Shown: positions 43,033 through 52,885, numbered from the stretch's first letter. The stretch is 64,000 nt of DNA from Mycobacterium sp. GA-1285 (GCF_001499905.1 NZ_LQIS01000055.1:122681-186680); one strand, 5' to 3'. Notes: generated from the letters alone by a model not told the origin. Numbers and translations are program-made.

Positions 43033-45684
43033 TCAGGCGAGCGTGACGAGGCCGAGCTCGTTGTCGCCCGCCAACAGCGGATGATGCGGCAGCACCCGCA
43101 CGGTGTAGCCCACCGGTCCCGCGACGGGCAACGGCGCGGTCGCGGAGAAGACCTCTTTCCCGCCGTCGGCGGACCCGGTGTGTGCCATCGGCACCACCAC
43201 TGGATCGACGAGTTGGTCGCTGGTGTCCACGCGGCCCAGCACGGCTTGCACGGCAACCTCGTCGGGGCGCAGATCCGCCAGGTACACGGTGGCGGTCAGT
43301 GTGAGCTCCGAGCCCAGCAGCGGGGTGTCCGGCAGTCCGTAGCTGTCGACGTCGGTGATCTGGACCTTGGGCCACGATTCCTGGGCACGCAACCGGTAGG
43401 TGGCCAGATCCCTTGCGGCGCCGAACGGTTCACTGTCACCGCCGGGCTCGACGGTGCGTCGCAGCGATTGTGCCGCTGGCGCGTAGTACTTCTTGGTGTA
43501 GTCGCGCACCATCCGAGACGCCAGAACCTTGGGCCCCAGCACGATCAGCGTGTGCCGCACCATCTCGACCCAGCGCGCCGGGACGCCGCGCTCGTCGCGG
43601 TCATAGAACTTCGGCGCGACCGAATTTTCCAGCAGGTCGTAGAGAGCCGCCGCCTCGAGGTCGTCACGGCGATTCTCGTCGGCAAGACCTTTGGCGGTCG
43701 GAATCTCCCAACCGTTCTCGCCGTCGTACCACTCGTCCCACCACCCGTCGCGGATCGACAGGTTCAGCCCGCCGTTGAGCGCGCTCTTCATGCCCGACGT
43801 GCCACACGCCTCCAGCGGCCGCAGCGGATTATTCAGCCACACATCGCATCCCCAGTACAACTGGCGCGCCATCGACATGTCGTAGTCGGGCAGGAAAGCG
43901 ATCCGGTGCCGAACCTGGGGCCGGTCGGCAAACTTGACCACCTGCTGGATCAGGGCCTTGCCGCCGTCATCGGCGGGATGGGATTTCCCGGCGACGATGA
44001 GCTGAATCGGCCGTTGATCGTTGAGCAGCAGCCGCTCCAACCGTCCGGGGTCGCGCAGCATCAACGTCAGGCGCTTATAGGTCGGCACCCGCCGCGCGAA
44101 TCCGATCGTCAGGACGTTGGGGTCGAAAGCTGTTGTGATCCAACCTAACTCGGCTTCGGCGGCGCCGCGTTCCAGATAGGAGCGACGCAACCTCGCACGC
44201 ACGTCCTCGACGAGCTGCTCGCGCAGCTGCGAGCGGATCCCCCACAGACGACTGGTGTCGACCTGTTGCAGCCGGCCCCACACCGCGGGTTCGCGCGCGC
44301 TGCTGAGGTCCTCGCTGCCGAGCAGTTCGCGGCCGAGTTCCATCCACTGCGGCGCCGCCCAGGTCGGCGCGTGCACACCGTTGGTGATCGATCCGATCGG
44401 CACCTCGTCGGGATCGAACCCCGGCCACAACTCGTTGAACATGTGCCGACTGACGTTGCCGTGCAGCAACGAGACACCATTGGCGCGCTGCGCCAGACGC
44501 AGGCCCATGTGCGCCATGTTGAACTTGGTCGGGTCGTCCTCCTCGCCGAAGGCGATGATGCGATCGAGCGGAAGGCCGGGCAATAGCCGGGAGGTTTCGG
44601 ACGGTCCGCTTGATCCATGCTCTTCGCGCGAGCGCTCATCGACGGAGCCGCCGAAGTACCGCCGCACCATCTCCACCGGGAACCGGTCGATACCCGCGGG
44701 GACCGGGGTGTGCGTGGTGAACACCGTCGACGAGCGCACCACCGTCAGCGCGGTGTCGAAGTCGAGCCCGGCGTCGATGAGTTCACGGATGCGCTCCACA
44801 CCGAGGAAGCCGGCGTGTCCCTCGTTCATGTGGAACACCTCTGGCGAGGGCCGCCTCTCCAACTCGATGAACGCCCGGATCGCCCGGACTCCGCCGATAC
44901 CGGCGAGGATCTCCTGCTTGATCCGGTGTTCCTGGTCGCCGCCGTAGAGCCGGTCGGTCACACCGCGCAGATCGTGGTCGTTCGCGGGGACGTCGGAATC
45001 CAGCAGCAGCAACGGAATTCGGCCCACTTGGGCGATCCACACCCGCGCCCGCAGCTGATTGTCGTATCCGCTTTCGCTGGGCATCGCAACCGAGACAAGC
45101 ACCGGTTGGCCGTCGCGGTCGGTGAGCAGCCGGAGCGGCAGCCCCTGCGGGTCCAGGGCCGGGTAGCTCTCGTGCTGCCAGCCGTCGGCGGTCAGCGATT
45201 GCCGGAAGTAACCCGAGCGGTAGAGCAGTCCGACGGCGATCAGCGGCAAGCCGAGATCCGATGCCGCCTTGAGGTGGTCACCGGCGAGGATGCCGAGTCC
45301 GCCGGAGTAATTCGGTAGGGACTCGGCCACCCCGAACTCCATCGAGAAGTACGCGATGCCGTTGGGCACCTGGGCACCGCGTTCGATCTCGTGCTGGTAC
45401 CACAGCGGCCGGTTCAGATAGTCGTCGAGATCGGCGGCCAGCCCGTCGAGGCGGCGCAAGAACGCCTCGTCGTCGGCGAGGGTGTCCAGCCGTCGCGGGC
45501 TGACCTGCCCCAGCAGGCCGACCGGATCGCAACCGACCCGCTTCCACAGCTCCGGGTCGATCGTTTCAAACAGCTCCTGCGTCGGCCGATCCCAGGACCA
45601 GCGCAGGTTGATCGACAACCGTTCGAGCGCCACCAGCCGGTCGGGCAGATGCGCTCGGACAGTGAACCTTCTCAGCGCTTTCAT
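43033..45684 (-). CDS. glgP: Alpha-glucan phosphorylase
   Basis: An 883-residue GT35 phosphorylase that releases glucose-1-phosphate (or accepts maltose-1-phosphate-derived glucans) from alpha-1,4-glucan. N-terminal segments INLRWSWDRPTQELFE and GLGILAGDHLKAASDLGLPL, then EVFHMNEGHAGFLGVERI, and the PLP-binding region GTSGMKSALNGGLNLSIRDGWWDEWY with its Lys are intact. ATG 45684 (MKALRRFTV) is chosen over 45777. It is divergent from glgE across 218 nt, which should hold both promoters; I saw no clear hairpin or operator in that gap. Confidence 0.95.
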   Translation of the reverse strand: MKALRRFTVRAHLPDRLVALERLSINLRWSWDRPTQELFETIDPELWKRVGCDPVGLLGQVSPRRLDTLADDEAFLRRLDGLAADLDDYLNRPLWYQHEIERGAQVPNGIAYFSMEFGVAESLPNYSGGLGILAGDHLKAASDLGLPLIAVGLLYRSGYFRQSLTADGWQHESYPALDPQGLPLRLLTDRDGQPVLVSVAMPSESGYDNQLRARVWIAQVGRIPLLLLDSDVPANDHDLRGVTDRLYGGDQEHRIKQEILAGIGGVRAIRAFIELERRPSPEVFHMNEGHAGFLGVERIRELIDAGLDFDTALTVVRSSTVFTTHTPVPAGIDRFPVEMVRRYFGGSVDERSREEHGSSGPSETSRLLPGLPLDRIIAFGEEDDPTKFNMAHMGLRLAQRANGVSLLHGNVSRHMFNELWPGFDPDEVPIGSITNGVHAPTWAAPQWMELGRELLGSEDLSSAREPAVWGRLQQVDTSRLWGIRSQLREQLVEDVRARLRRSYLERGAAEAELGWITTAFDPNVLTIGFARRVPTYKRLTLMLRDPGRLERLLLNDQRPIQLIVAGKSHPADDGGKALIQQVVKFADRPQVRHRIAFLPDYDMSMARQLYWGCDVWLNNPLRPLEACGTSGMKSALNGGLNLSIRDGWWDEWYDGENGWEIPTAKGLADENRRDDLEAAALYDLLENSVAPKFYDRDERGVPARWVEMVRHTLIVLGPKVLASRMVRDYTKKYYAPAAQSLRRTVEPGGDSEPFGAARDLATYRLRAQESWPKVQITDVDSYGLPDTPLLGSELTLTATVYLADLRPDEVAVQAVLGRVDTSDQLVDPVVVPMAHTGSADGGKEVFSATAPLPVAGPVGYTVRVLPHHPLLAGDNELGLVTLA

Positions 45685-45902
45685 CGGGCCATCACGCGAG
45701 ACAACATTACTGACAATCCGCCGGCTCGCAGGGGGCCCGGGCGCACTGCTTGCCGCGCTTCGGGTTGGGCTGCGCACTAACGTGGGTATAGGGCGCGGCG
45801 AGGCTTGTTCATCTCGGCTGTGAACTCGACGCAGACGACACAGCGGCCACGTCGGAGTGCCGGCGAAGCACCCGGTGGCCGCGCCAGAAGAAGGAGTGGT
45901 TG

Positions 45903-47990
45903 GTGGCCGGTCGAATCGAAATCGATGACGTCGCGCCTGTCGTCTCCGGGGGGCGGTACCCGGCCAAGGCGGTCGTCGGAGAGATCGTTCCGGTGGCGGC
46001 CACCGTCTGGCGTGAGGGCCACGAAGCGGTCGCGGCCACCCTCGTGGTGCGCTATCACGGTATGGCGTATCCCAAGCTCGCCGACGATCCGCCAGGTCTC
46101 GTGAAATCCACCGAAGCGGTGCCGATAGAGACCGTGCTCGGCACCACGCCGCGGAAGAAGCCGCAGCACCTGCCGATGTCGACCGGGCGGGAGCCCGACG
46201 TCTTTCACGGCGCGTTCACCCCCGACTGTGCTGGGCTGTGGACGTTCCGGGTGGACGGCTGGGGTGATCCGGTGGCGACCTGGCGCAAGAACGTGACCGC
46301 CAAGCTCGACGCGGGTCAGAGTGAATCCGAGCTGTCCAATGATCTGCTGGTGGGAGCCGGGCTGTTGGAACGCGCATCGACGGGTGTGCCGCGCCAGCAC
46401 CGATATCCGCTCATCGAGGCCGCCGCGCGGCTGCGCGAACCCGGTGACCCGATCACCCGGGCCGGTGCCGCGCTGGCGCCCGAGGTCAGCCGCCTACTCG
46501 ACGAGTATCCGCTGCGCGAGCTGGTGACCCGGGGCGAGCGGTACGGCGTCTGGGTAGACCGGCCCGAGGCGCGGTTCAGCGCGTGGTACGAGTTCTTTCC
46601 GCGCTCCACCGGCGGCTGGGATTCCAAGGGCAACCCGGTACACGGCACCTTCGCGACCGCCACCAAGGCGCTGCCCCGCATCGCCCGCATGGGTTTCGAC
46701 GTCGTCTACCTTCCGCCGATCCACCCGATCGGCAAGGTGCACCGCAAGGGCCGCAACAACAGCGTCACCGCCGCTCCCAACGACGTCGGCTCGCCGTGGG
46801 CGATCGGAAGCGACGAGGGCGGTCACGACGCGGTCCACCCGGACCTGGGCACGATCGACGACTTCGACGACTTCGTGGCCGCCGCTCGCGACGACGGCAT
46901 GGAGGTGGCGCTCGACCTCGCGTTGCAGTGCGCCCCCGACCATCCGTGGGCCAGGGAACACCCGGAGTGGTTCACCGTGCTCCCCGACGGCACCATCGCC
47001 TACGCCGAGAACCCGCCGAAGAAGTACCAGGACATCTACCCGCTGAACTTCGACAACGACCCGGCCGGGCTCTACGAAGAGGTGCTGCGGGTGGTTCGGC
47101 ACTGGATCTCACACGGCGTCAAGATTTTCCGGGTCGACAACCCCCACACCAAGCCGCCCAACTTCTGGGCCTGGCTGATCGGCCAGGTGAAGAACGAGCA
47201 TCCCGATGTGCTGTTCTTGTCGGAGGCGTTCACCCGTCCCGCACGGCTGTATGGACTGGCCAAACTCGGCTTCACCCAGTCGTATTCGTACTTCACCTGG
47301 CGCACCGCGAAATGGGAGATCACCGAGTTCGGACAACAGATCGCCGAGCACGCCGACTACGCCTGCCCGAACCTGTTCGTCAACACGCCTGACATCCTGC
47401 ACGAAAGCCTGCAGCACGGCGGCCCCGGCATGTTCGCGATCCGAGCGGTGCTGGCGTCGACGATGAGTTCGGCGTGGGGTGTGTACTCGGGATTCGAACT
47501 CTACGAACACCGCCCGGTGCGGGACGGCAGCGAGGAGTACCTCAACTCCGAGAAGTACGAACTGCGGCCCCGTGACTTCGACGCCGCGCTCGCCGACGGT
47601 GAATCGCTGGAACCGTTCATCACCCGACTCAACGAGATTCGCAACCTGCATCCAGCGCTGCATCAGTTGCGCACGATCACATTCCATCACGTCGACAATG
47701 ACGCACTGCTGGCCTACAGCAAGTTCGACCCCGCCACCGGAGATCAGGTGCTGGTGGTGGTCACGCTCAACCCCTTCGGGCCCGAGGAGGCCACGCTGTG
47801 GCTGGACATGCCCGCGCTCGGGATGGAGCCCTACGACCGGTTCTGGGTGCGCGACGAGATCACCGGTGACGAATACCAGTGGGGGCAGGCCAATTACGTG
47901 CGTCTCGACCCGGTGCGTGCGGTGGCACACATCATGAACATGCCGCAGGTGCCCGCCGACCAACGACTCGATCTGCTGCGTAGGGAGTGA
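45903..47990 (+). CDS. glgE: Alpha-1,4-glucan:maltose-1-phosphate maltosyltransferase
   Basis: A 695-residue GH13_3 enzyme that transfers maltosyl units from maltose-1-phosphate onto glucans. N-terminal beta domains (RIEIDDVAPVVSGGRYPAKAVVGE) precede the catalytic barrel. The nucleophile is Asp412 in FRVDNPHTKPPNFW and the acid/base is Glu441 in FLSEAF. GTG 45903 has an AAGGAG site 6 nt upstream; TTG 45900 is possible. The N-terminus is about 14 residues shorter than I remember for the tuberculosis enzyme. It is 4 nt before glgB, with which it builds branched glucan. Confidence 0.97.
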   Translation: MAGRIEIDDVAPVVSGGRYPAKAVVGEIVPVAATVWREGHEAVAATLVVRYHGMAYPKLADDPPGLVKSTEAVPIETVLGTTPRKKPQHLPMSTGREPDVFHGAFTPDCAGLWTFRVDGWGDPVATWRKNVTAKLDAGQSESELSNDLLVGAGLLERASTGVPRQHRYPLIEAAARLREPGDPITRAGAALAPEVSRLLDEYPLRELVTRGERYGVWVDRPEARFSAWYEFFPRSTGGWDSKGNPVHGTFATATKALPRIARMGFDVVYLPPIHPIGKVHRKGRNNSVTAAPNDVGSPWAIGSDEGGHDAVHPDLGTIDDFDDFVAAARDDGMEVALDLALQCAPDHPWAREHPEWFTVLPDGTIAYAENPPKKYQDIYPLNFDNDPAGLYEEVLRVVRHWISHGVKIFRVDNPHTKPPNFWAWLIGQVKNEHPDVLFLSEAFTRPARLYGLAKLGFTQSYSYFTWRTAKWEITEFGQQIAEHADYACPNLFVNTPDILHESLQHGGPGMFAIRAVLASTMSSAWGVYSGFELYEHRPVRDGSEEYLNSEKYELRPRDFDAALADGESLEPFITRLNEIRNLHPALHQLRTITFHHVDNDALLAYSKFDPATGDQVLVVVTLNPFGPEEATLWLDMPALGMEPYDRFWVRDEITGDEYQWGQANYVRLDPVRAVAHIMNMPQVPADQRLDLLRRE

Positions 47991-47994
47991 CGAC

Positions 47995-50196
47995 ATGACG
48001 CAGACCAAACAAGCGAGCAGCCCCCATCTGCGCCCGCACACCGCCGACCTCAACCGGTTGCTGGCCGGGGAGCACTATGACCCGCATTCGGTGCTCGGTG
48101 CGCACGAGTACGACGACCACACCGTGATCCGCGCCTACCGCCCCCATGCCGTCGAGGTCAACGCCCTCGTCGGTGGTGAGCGGTATGCGTTTCAGCACAT
48201 CGAATCCGGGTTGTTCGCAGTGGCGCTGCCGTTCACCGAGCTGGCCGACTATCGGCTCGAAGTGCACTACCCCGAAGGGCAGATCCACACGGTGGCTGAT
48301 GCGTACCGGTTCCTGCCCACGCTCGGCGAGATGGACCTGCACCTGTTCGCCGAGGGCCGTCACGAGCGACTGTGGGAGATCCTCGGCGCCCACCCCCGCC
48401 GCTACACCACCCCCGACGGGGTGGTCGAGGGAGTCTCGTTCGCGGTGTGGGCCCCGAATGCCAAGGGCGTCAGCCTGATCGGCGAGTTCAACCACTGGGA
48501 CGGCAACGAAGCCCAGTTGCGGGTGCTCGGGTCGACGGGCGTGTGGGAGGTGTTCTGGCCGGGCTTCGAGATCGGCGGGTTGTACAAGTTCCGCATCCAC
48601 GGCGCCGACGGTTCGGTCAGCGAGCGCGCCGACCCGATGGCGTTCGCGACGGAGGTGCCGCCGAAGACCGCCTCGAAGGTGACCCTGAGCGACTACACGT
48701 GGGCGGACGACGACTGGATGACGCGCCGCGTGGCCCAGAACCCGGTGTTCGAGCCGATGAGCACCCTCGAGGTGCATCTTATGTCGTGGCGCCCGGGGCT
48801 GAACTACCGCGAACTCGCCACTCAGCTCACCGAATACGTCGTCGAGAACGGGTTCACCCACGTCGAGCTGATGCCCGTGGCCGAGCATCCGTTCGGCGGT
48901 TCCTGGGGCTATCAGGTGACGTCCTACTACGCGCCGACGTCGCGTCTGGGCACACCCGACGAGTTCCGCCACCTCGTCGACACGCTGCACCAGGCCGGTA
49001 TCGGCGTGATCATGGACTGGGTGCCCGCCCACTTCCCGAAGGACGCCTGGGCGCTCGGCCGTTTCGACGGGACCGCACTCTACGAGCACTCCGATCCTCG
49101 CCGCGGTGAGCAATTGGATTGGGGCACTTACGTCTTCGATTTCGGCCGCGCCGAGGTACGCAACTTCCTGGTGGCCAACGCGTTGTACTGGCTGCAGGAG
49201 TTTCACATCGACGGCCTGCGGGTGGATGCAGTGGCCTCGATGCTGTATCTGGACTACTCGCGCCCCGAGGGCGGGTGGACGCCGAACATCTACGGCGGCC
49301 GCGAGAACCTCGAGGCCGTGCAGTTCCTGCAGGAGATGAACGCGACCGTGCACAAGGCGGCGCCGGGCATCGTGACGATCGCCGAGGAGTCCACCTCCTG
49401 GCCCGGCGTCACCCGCCCGACGAACCTTGGCGGACTTGGCTTCTCGATGAAGTGGAACATGGGCTGGATGAACGACACGCTGGAGTTCATCAAACGCGAT
49501 CCAATCCACCGCAGCTACCACCACCACGAGATCACGTTTTCGATGCTCTACGCGTTCAGCGAAAACTATGTGCTGCCGATCAGCCACGACGAGGTCGTGC
49601 ACGGCAAGGGCACACTGTGGGGCCGGATGCCCGGCGACGACCACAGCAAGGCCGCCGGATTGCGCAGCCTGTTGGCGTATCAGTGGGCGCATCCGGGCAA
49701 GCAACTGCTGTTCATGGGCCAGGAGTTCGGCCAGCGCGCCGAGTGGTCCGAGGAGCGGGGCGTCGACTGGTACCAGCTCGACGAGAACGGCTTCTCGACC
49801 GGCATTCAGCGCATGGTGCACGACATGAACACCATCTACCGCAGTAGGCGGGCGCTCTGGTCGCAGGACACCCGCCCCGAGGGATACAGCTGGATCGACG
49901 CCAACGATTCGGCGAACAACGTGCTGAGTTTTCTGCGCTACGGCGACGACGGCTCCGTGCTGGCGTGCGTGTTCAACTTCTCCGGCTCCGAGCACACCCG
50001 CTATCGCCTGGGCCTACCGCACCCGGGCACCTGGCGCGAGGTGCTCAACACCGACGCCGACATCTACAACGGGTCGGGCATCGGTAACTACGGCGCGGTG
50101 CAGGCAACCGACGAGCCGTGGCACGGTCGCCCTGCCTCCGCGGTCATGGTGCTGCCCCCGCTGTCCGCGCTGTGGTTCGAGTACGTCGCCGAGTAG
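47995..50196 (+). CDS. glgB: 1,4-alpha-glucan branching enzyme
   Basis: A 733-residue GH13_9 enzyme that introduces alpha-1,6 branches. An N-terminal beta module (residues 20-110), a CBM48 module (FAVWAPNAKGVSLIGEFNHWDG near 150-165) and the barrel are in the normal order. The nucleophile is Asp411 in GLRVDAVASMLYLDY, the acid/base Glu is in VTIAEESTSWPGVT near residue 464, and ISHDEVVHGKGTL supplies the stabilising Asp. It is translated just downstream of glgE. Confidence 0.97.
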   Translation: MTQTKQASSPHLRPHTADLNRLLAGEHYDPHSVLGAHEYDDHTVIRAYRPHAVEVNALVGGERYAFQHIESGLFAVALPFTELADYRLEVHYPEGQIHTVADAYRFLPTLGEMDLHLFAEGRHERLWEILGAHPRRYTTPDGVVEGVSFAVWAPNAKGVSLIGEFNHWDGNEAQLRVLGSTGVWEVFWPGFEIGGLYKFRIHGADGSVSERADPMAFATEVPPKTASKVTLSDYTWADDDWMTRRVAQNPVFEPMSTLEVHLMSWRPGLNYRELATQLTEYVVENGFTHVELMPVAEHPFGGSWGYQVTSYYAPTSRLGTPDEFRHLVDTLHQAGIGVIMDWVPAHFPKDAWALGRFDGTALYEHSDPRRGEQLDWGTYVFDFGRAEVRNFLVANALYWLQEFHIDGLRVDAVASMLYLDYSRPEGGWTPNIYGGRENLEAVQFLQEMNATVHKAAPGIVTIAEESTSWPGVTRPTNLGGLGFSMKWNMGWMNDTLEFIKRDPIHRSYHHHEITFSMLYAFSENYVLPISHDEVVHGKGTLWGRMPGDDHSKAAGLRSLLAYQWAHPGKQLLFMGQEFGQRAEWSEERGVDWYQLDENGFSTGIQRMVHDMNTIYRSRRALWSQDTRPEGYSWIDANDSANNVLSFLRYGDDGSVLACVFNFSGSEHTRYRLGLPHPGTWREVLNTDADIYNGSGIGNYGAVQATDEPWHGRPASAVMVLPPLSALWFEYVAE

Positions 50197-50212
50197 GGCG
50201 CTGCGGCGTCGG

Positions 50213-50280
50213 TCTGGTGTGCGCTCAGATCGCGATTTCGGCCGGATAGCGCTCGAAAGTCGATCTGGTTGCACACCAGA
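50213..50280. repeat. Inverted repeat downstream of glgB
   Basis: TCTGGTGTGC at 50213-50222 is exactly complementary to GCACACCAGA at 50271-50280, and an inner GATC-containing pair (CAGATCG near 50226 and CGATCTG near 50261) can extend the stem. It lies between the convergent ends of glgB and the YbbN-like gene. It probably acts as a bidirectional terminator or RNA end structure. Confidence 0.6.
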
Positions 50281-50286
50281 AGGTGA

Positions 50287-51186
50287 CTAGTACAGCGCGC
50301 TGGCCAGTTTGCGCCGACCGGCGATCACTTCGGGATCGGCCGGGTCGAACAGCTCGAACAGCTCGATGAGGCGAGTGCGCACGGTGGTGCGGTCGTCGCC
50401 GGACGTCCGCTTGACCAGGTCGATCAGCCGATCAAAGGCGGCGGCGACATTCTGCTGGAGAAGCTCGACGTCGGCGGCGGCGAACGCCAGCTCGATGTCA
50501 CCGGGGGACGCGTCGGCAGCGGCGACGGCGTCGGGCGCACGGGACGTGGCGCGCTGCAGGAATTCGATCTGGCGCACGGCGCCCCTGGCCTCGGCGTGAC
50601 CGGGAGTGGTGTCGAGAATCGCCTGGTACGCGGTGCGCGCGGCGTCGAAGTCACCGGCATCCAGATATGAACGTGCTTGTGCGAGTTCGGGATCGACCTC
50701 CTCGGCCTCGTCTCCCTCGCCGGCGCCGGGCAATTTGCCCGCGACGGCGTTCAGCAGCGAATCGATCCAGCGGCGCAACTGTTCGGGCGGCTGCATGCCC
50801 TGAAAACTCGACAGGGGTTGGCCGGCGGCCAGCGCCACCACGGTGGGAACCGCCTGGACACCGAACATCTGCGCGACGCGGGGTACGACGTCGACGTTGA
50901 CCGTCGCCAACGACCACTTGCCGCCGTCGGCCGCCGCGAGCTGGCCGAGGGCATCTCCCAACTGGACGCTGGCGTCGCTGCGGGGTGACCAGAGCAGCAC
51001 CACGACGGGAACCTGGCTGGACCGGACCAGCACCTCGTTCTCGAGGTTGGCCTCGGTGACCTCAACGCCACCGGAGGGCGCCGACGAACCGCCGTCACCC
51101 GTCGGGGGCCGTTGCTTGAGGGCGGACAGATCAACCGCACCGGCCATGGAGGCCGCGATAGAAGGGCGTGGACGAGTCACGCCCAT
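50287..51186 (-). CDS. YbbN/CnoX-like thioredoxin-domain protein
   Basis: A 299-residue protein with an N-terminal thioredoxin fold (VTEANLENEVLVRSSQVPVVVLLWSPRSDAS, then VNVDVVPRVAQMFGVQAVPTVVAL) and C-terminal TPR-like repeats (ARSYLDAGDFDAARTAYQAILDTTPGHAEARG near residue 170). The usual WCxxC is WSPRS, so it lacks redox cysteines and should act as a co-chaperone instead of a disulfide reductase. It matches Rv1324 by place. Convergent with glgB; 7 nt separate it from the DUF3817-like gene upstream. Confidence 0.9.
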   Translation of the reverse strand: MGVTRPRPSIAASMAGAVDLSALKQRPPTGDGGSSAPSGGVEVTEANLENEVLVRSSQVPVVVLLWSPRSDASVQLGDALGQLAAADGGKWSLATVNVDVVPRVAQMFGVQAVPTVVALAAGQPLSSFQGMQPPEQLRRWIDSLLNAVAGKLPGAGEGDEAEEVDPELAQARSYLDAGDFDAARTAYQAILDTTPGHAEARGAVRQIEFLQRATSRAPDAVAAADASPGDIELAFAAADVELLQQNVAAAFDRLIDLVKRTSGDDRTTVRTRLIELFELFDPADPEVIAGRRKLASALY

Positions 51187-51193
51187 AAGTCTG

Positions 51194-51577
51194 TCACGTC
51201 GTTTCTGGTACCGGCTGTCGCGGTTGCGCGATGGTCGTGCCGGCCGACCGGGCTTCCATGCGGCCGGTGCGATCCACCCATACGAGGAAGAACACGCTGG
51301 CGAGCGGCACGATGCTCGCGACCATTCCGAGCAACCACGTACCGGTTCTCCACCTGAACATGACTGCCGCCACCAGTCCCAGTGCGACGAACGCCATGAA
51401 GACGGCTCCGTGGGCGGGCCCGAACACCTTGACGCCGAGCTCGGTGCGGGGCCTGCCGAGGTACTTGAAGTACATGCCGATCAGGAGCCCGACCCAGCTG
51501 ACGGCCTCGAGCAAGGCGACGAAACGAAACCATCCCGCGACGTTGCGCTGGTTCAGCAGGCGAGTCATGGGCGCCAT
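51194..51577 (-). CDS. DUF3817 membrane protein (second copy)
   Basis: A 127-residue protein with three hydrophobic helices: FRFVALLEAVSWVGLLIGMYFKYL near residue 18, FGPAHGAVFMAFVALGLVAAVMF near 52 and LLGMVASIVPLASVFFLVWVD near 81. It resembles the product at 27982 in helix order and in the PAHG/VHGW positions, but the sequences are far apart. ATG 51568 (MTRLLNQ) is an alternative start. It probably shares transcripts with the YbbN-like gene. Function unknown. Confidence 0.8.
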   Translation of the reverse strand: MAPMTRLLNQRNVAGWFRFVALLEAVSWVGLLIGMYFKYLGRPRTELGVKVFGPAHGAVFMAFVALGLVAAVMFRWRTGTWLLGMVASIVPLASVFFLVWVDRTGRMEARSAGTTIAQPRQPVPETT

Positions 51578-51620
51578 TGTGCCCGAAACATGCGTCGATT
51601 ACTACAAGCCGTCGTAGGAG

Positions 51621-52802
51621 CTACCGCGCCCGGAGAATCAGCGCATCACCCTGGCCGCCCGCGCCGCACAGTGCCGCCACGGCGTAGCCCGACCCACGCC
51701 GGGCCAGCTCGAGAGCCGCGTGCAGGGCGATTCGGGCACCCGACATACCGATCGGATGCCCGATGGCGATGGCCCCGCCATTGACGTTGACCTTGTCCGG
51801 GTCGACGCCGAGCTCCTTCGTCGAGGCGAGCGCGACCGCGGAGAACGCCTCGTTGATCTCGATGACGTCGAGCTGATCGACCGAAATACCTTCGCGAGCA
51901 ACGGCTTTCTTGACAGCGTTGGCCGGCTGCGATTGCAGGGTGGAGTCCGGGCCTGCGACGACGCCGTGCGCGCCGATCTCGCACAGCCACGAAAGCCCCA
52001 GTTCCTGCGCCTTGGCCTTGTTCATCACGACGACCGCACAGGCGCCATCGGAGATCTGCGAAGCCGAACCGGCGGTAATGGTTCCGTCCTTGCGGAATGC
52101 GGGCTTGAGACCGGCCAGCGACTCGACGGTGGTGTTGGCGCGGATGCCCTCGTCCTCGGAGAACTCCAGAGGGTCGCCCTTGCGCTGCGGGATCTGCACC
52201 GGCACCACCTCGTCGGCGTAGACGCCGTCTTTCCATGCCGCAGCCGCTTTCTGGTGCGAGCGGGCAGCGAACTCGTCCTGTTCGGCGCGGGTGAATTGGT
52301 CGACCTCGTTGCGCTGCTCGGTGAGAGCGCCCATCGGCTGGTCGGTGAAAACGTCGTGCAGACCGTCGTAGGCCATGTGGTCGAGCACGGTGACGTCGCC
52401 GTACTTGTAGCCCGACCGACTGTTCATCAGCAGGTGCGGCGCCTGTGTCATCGATTCCTGGCCCCCGGCCACGACGACGTCGAACTCACCGGCGCGGATC
52501 AACTGGTCGGCCAGCGCGATCGCGTCGATACCCGACAGGCACATCTTGTTGATGGTCAGCGCGGGAACATCCCAGCCGATGCCCGCCGCGACCGCCGCCT
52601 GCCGGGCCGGCATCTGCCCGGCGCCCGCGGTCAGCACCTGGCCCATGATCACGTATTCGACCGCCGATGCGGGGAGCTTGGCCTTCTCCAGCGCCCCCTT
52701 GATCGCGATCGCGCCGAGGTCGCTGCCGGAGAAGTCCTTCAGCGAGCCCATCAGCTTGCCGACCGGTGTGCGCGCCCCGGCAACGATCACCGACGTGGTC
52801 AT
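51621..52802 (-). CDS. fadA4: Acetyl-CoA C-acetyltransferase
   Basis: A 393-residue thiolase II. The acyl-accepting Cys88 is in NKMCLSG, the His is in the NEAFSAVAL/GHPIGMSGARI part and the second Cys in CGAGGQGDA. It condenses or cleaves acetoacetyl-CoA in the cytoplasm. It is divergent from the methylmalonyl-CoA epimerase gene with 83 nt between, the arrangement known from M. tuberculosis fadA4. A TACCTCC (GGAGGTA in the minus strand) ribosome-binding site precedes the ATG. Confidence 0.96.
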   Translation of the reverse strand: MTTSVIVAGARTPVGKLMGSLKDFSGSDLGAIAIKGALEKAKLPASAVEYVIMGQVLTAGAGQMPARQAAVAAGIGWDVPALTINKMCLSGIDAIALADQLIRAGEFDVVVAGGQESMTQAPHLLMNSRSGYKYGDVTVLDHMAYDGLHDVFTDQPMGALTEQRNEVDQFTRAEQDEFAARSHQKAAAAWKDGVYADEVVPVQIPQRKGDPLEFSEDEGIRANTTVESLAGLKPAFRKDGTITAGSASQISDGACAVVVMNKAKAQELGLSWLCEIGAHGVVAGPDSTLQSQPANAVKKAVAREGISVDQLDVIEINEAFSAVALASTKELGVDPDKVNVNGGAIAIGHPIGMSGARIALHAALELARRGSGYAVAALCGAGGQGDALILRAR

Positions 52803-52832
52803 TTACTACCTCCAAAAAGTGGGTATAGCGAT

Positions 52833-52850
52833 ATGTGTTCCATGACACAT
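52833..52850. promoter_or_regulatory. Inverted repeat in the fadA4/epimerase divergent promoter
   Basis: ATGTGT-TCCATG-ACACAT gives perfect 6-bp arms around a 6-bp spacer, midway between the two divergent starts (52802 and 52886). It may be an operator that controls both genes. No dedicated regulator is adjacent. Confidence 0.4.
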
Positions 52851-52885
52851 TCCGCAAACATCTGTCTCAAGGTTACCGTTACGTT

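Noticed and set aside
47932..49995. 687-codon minus-strand frame
   Set aside because: It is antisense to glgB; the glgB protein has every branching-enzyme motif, and the antisense product has none.
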